NCBI GenBank assembly: GCA_019914995.1
Contig: CM034145.1
Span: 5,711,262-5,775,261 of the forward strand
Direction: 5' to 3'
Source of the DNA: Acanthochlamys bracteata
Lineage: Eukaryota; Streptophyta; Magnoliopsida; Pandanales; Velloziaceae
DNA: 64,000 bases
Below the pieces are notes generated by a model. It searched no databases and was not told the origin of the DNA. It saw nothing but the letters and a program-made list of their open reading frames with translations. Both the position numbers and the translations under genes were made by a program. Below are positions 63,117 through 64,000 of this stretch, one piece after another. Positions within the stretch are counted from its first letter, which is position 1. Each line of letters begins with the position of its first letter.

Positions 63117-63598
63117 CACCATCTGTTCTTCCTCTTCCTCCTCATTCCGGCCTCCGCTGCCGTTCACCTTCCTCAAACATCTCGAAATCCCTGTGCTTCA
63201 ACTGCTGGTCAGAATCGCTACAATTCTACCACAACATAGCTCGCTTCACAGATTTCCAACTCCCTCTCACATGGGACTCGCAACTCGAATCCTACGCTTC
63301 GTCATGGGCACACCAACTGCAGTCTGACTGCAGACCAGAACATTTTCGTCGGTTCCTCAGGTTGGCAGTGGACTCCAGCCGATGCAGTCCATGCTTGGGT
63401 GGAGAAGAGAAGGATTTTAGTCTTATGCCTACAACTCTTGCTCGCGGGGGGAAGTTTGCGGGAATTACACGCAGCTCCTGTCGAGGAGTGCTCAGTCGTC
63501 TCAGATGCGCGACGGTTGTTTGAGACAGTCATGGTGGCGTATTTACGAGTTGTAACTATGATCCTCCGGGCATTGTTATCGGAGAGAGGCCATATTAG
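63117..63598 (+). pseudogene. PR-1-like (CAP/SCP superfamily) pseudogene
   Basis: A signal peptide (MHHLFFLFLLIPASAA) starts at 63117. The PR-1 blocks then appear in four successive frames: LPLTWDSQLESYASSWA, then NIFVGSSGWQWTPADAVHAW, then SYAYNSCSRGEVCGNYTQL, then SCNYDPPGIVIGERPY and a TAG at 63596. At least four frame changes are needed, so no intact protein can form. PR-1 proteins are small secreted defence-linked proteins. The block order and spacing are preserved, so the copy lost function fairly recently. There are no introns, as usual for PR-1 genes. Confidence 0.9.
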
Positions 63599-63890
63599 TT
63601 AGGTATTAGATCATCTGTGTGATATATTGTGCAAACATTCTTTCTTTGGAGATCCTTCACACTGTTGTGACCTTTATATTTTCACTCTTTTTTTTTCTGT
63701 TATGTAGAAGAAAGAATTCGAAAATCCGAAAGAACGTGACAGTAATTTTTTTTTTTTTCCAGAAGATCAATTGATTCTTAAAAAGGAAGAAGGGTACCAT
63801 GCTAGTCACCTCTTTCTTCTTCAGAAGTAAACAAGAAAAAAATCTCTCGGAAAAGATTGCGGAAACAAATTTAAGCACGGAACAAATTGC
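63599..63890. other. Tail-to-tail spacer between PR-1 copies
   Basis: These 292 bp separate the ends of two convergent PR-1-like copies and would hold both 3' ends. Poly-T and poly-A runs are present. Nothing else is recognised. Confidence 0.4.
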
Positions 63891-64000
63891 TCAGAAGGGC
63901 TTCTGTCCCAAAACATTACCATGAGGATCATAATTGCAGGTAATAAACGTATCTCCATTGTTGCAAGGAACTTGTGCACAACCGAGATAAGCACTATGCT
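63891..64000 (-). CDS. PR-1-like protein, C-terminal end (cut by window)
   Basis: The last 35 codons and the TGA stop (63893-63891) of a CAP/SCP-superfamily protein are visible: [20 protein letters not shown], followed by [12 protein letters not shown]. The two cysteines of GCAQVPC and the CNYDP motif are PR-1 hallmarks, and the block is intact. The remainder lies beyond the right end. It converges on the pseudogene at 63117-63598, which suggests a small PR-1 cluster. Confidence 0.88.
   Translation of the reverse strand, partial: HSAYLGCAQVPCNNGDTFITCNYDPHGNVLGQKPF

Noticed and set aside
63117..63598. Intact PR-1 gene with introns explaining the frame changes
   Set aside because: The conserved blocks follow each other without room for introns, and no GT-AG pair restores the frame.
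1..64000. CRISPR arrays, rRNA genes, tRNA genes
   Set aside because: No regularly spaced repeats, rRNA blocks or tRNA A/B-box pairs were noticed; short tRNAs could be missed by eye.

Overview
The window is nuclear DNA of a flowering plant. It has AT-rich intergenic DNA, genes split by many GT-AG introns, an LTR retrotransposon, a miniature LTR element and MITEs. Its gene families are plant ones: CONSTANS-like, group C MAP kinase kinase, secretory xylose isomerase and PR-1. The protein sequences look eudicot, perhaps a rosid such as Malpighiales, but that placement is a guess. I read exons by hand and required every junction to keep frame.

Layout. 1-3294: intergenic DNA with a probable TRIM retrotransposon (1221-2016) and a 194-bp inverted-repeat element. 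3300-8528: a dead Ty3/gypsy retrotransposon on the minus strand, with a 5-bp target duplication and a truncated 5' LTR. 8534-14395: AT-rich DNA with Tourist-like MITEs. 14396-15547 (-): CONSTANS-like regulator. 15548-19826: intergenic. 19827-23812 (-): ecdysoneless (ECD/SGT1) homolog. 25520-29652 (+): plastid-type D-3-phosphoglycerate dehydrogenase. 30462-32941 (+): decayed WLM/WSS1-type metalloprotease pseudogene. 36412-38153 (+): MKK4/5-type MAP kinase kinase. 39955-43944 (-): xylose isomerase with 20 coding exons and one GC-AG intron. 45222-48871 (-): DUF676 alpha/beta-hydrolase. 49840-55818 (-): a zinc-ribbon protein whose large middle exon exists in two diverged tandem copies. 58282-61957 (+): cyclase-associated protein CAP1. 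63117-63598 (+): frameshifted PR-1-like pseudogene, tail to tail with the 3' end of another PR-1-like gene (63891-64000, minus) that runs off the window.

The genes form no pathway cluster. They are mostly single housekeeping or regulatory genes, as expected in a plant chromosome arm. The least ordinary item is the 49840-55818 locus. Its 1.55-kb exon is duplicated, and both copies carry repeated DFGDF-like and SFD-WQDF-like motifs. These resemble adaptor-ear-binding motifs of clathrin accessory proteins, and the splice phases let either copy join exon 1 to the last exon. Other points of note are the two pseudogenes, the GC-AG intron, the intron in the MKK gene and the TRIM element.
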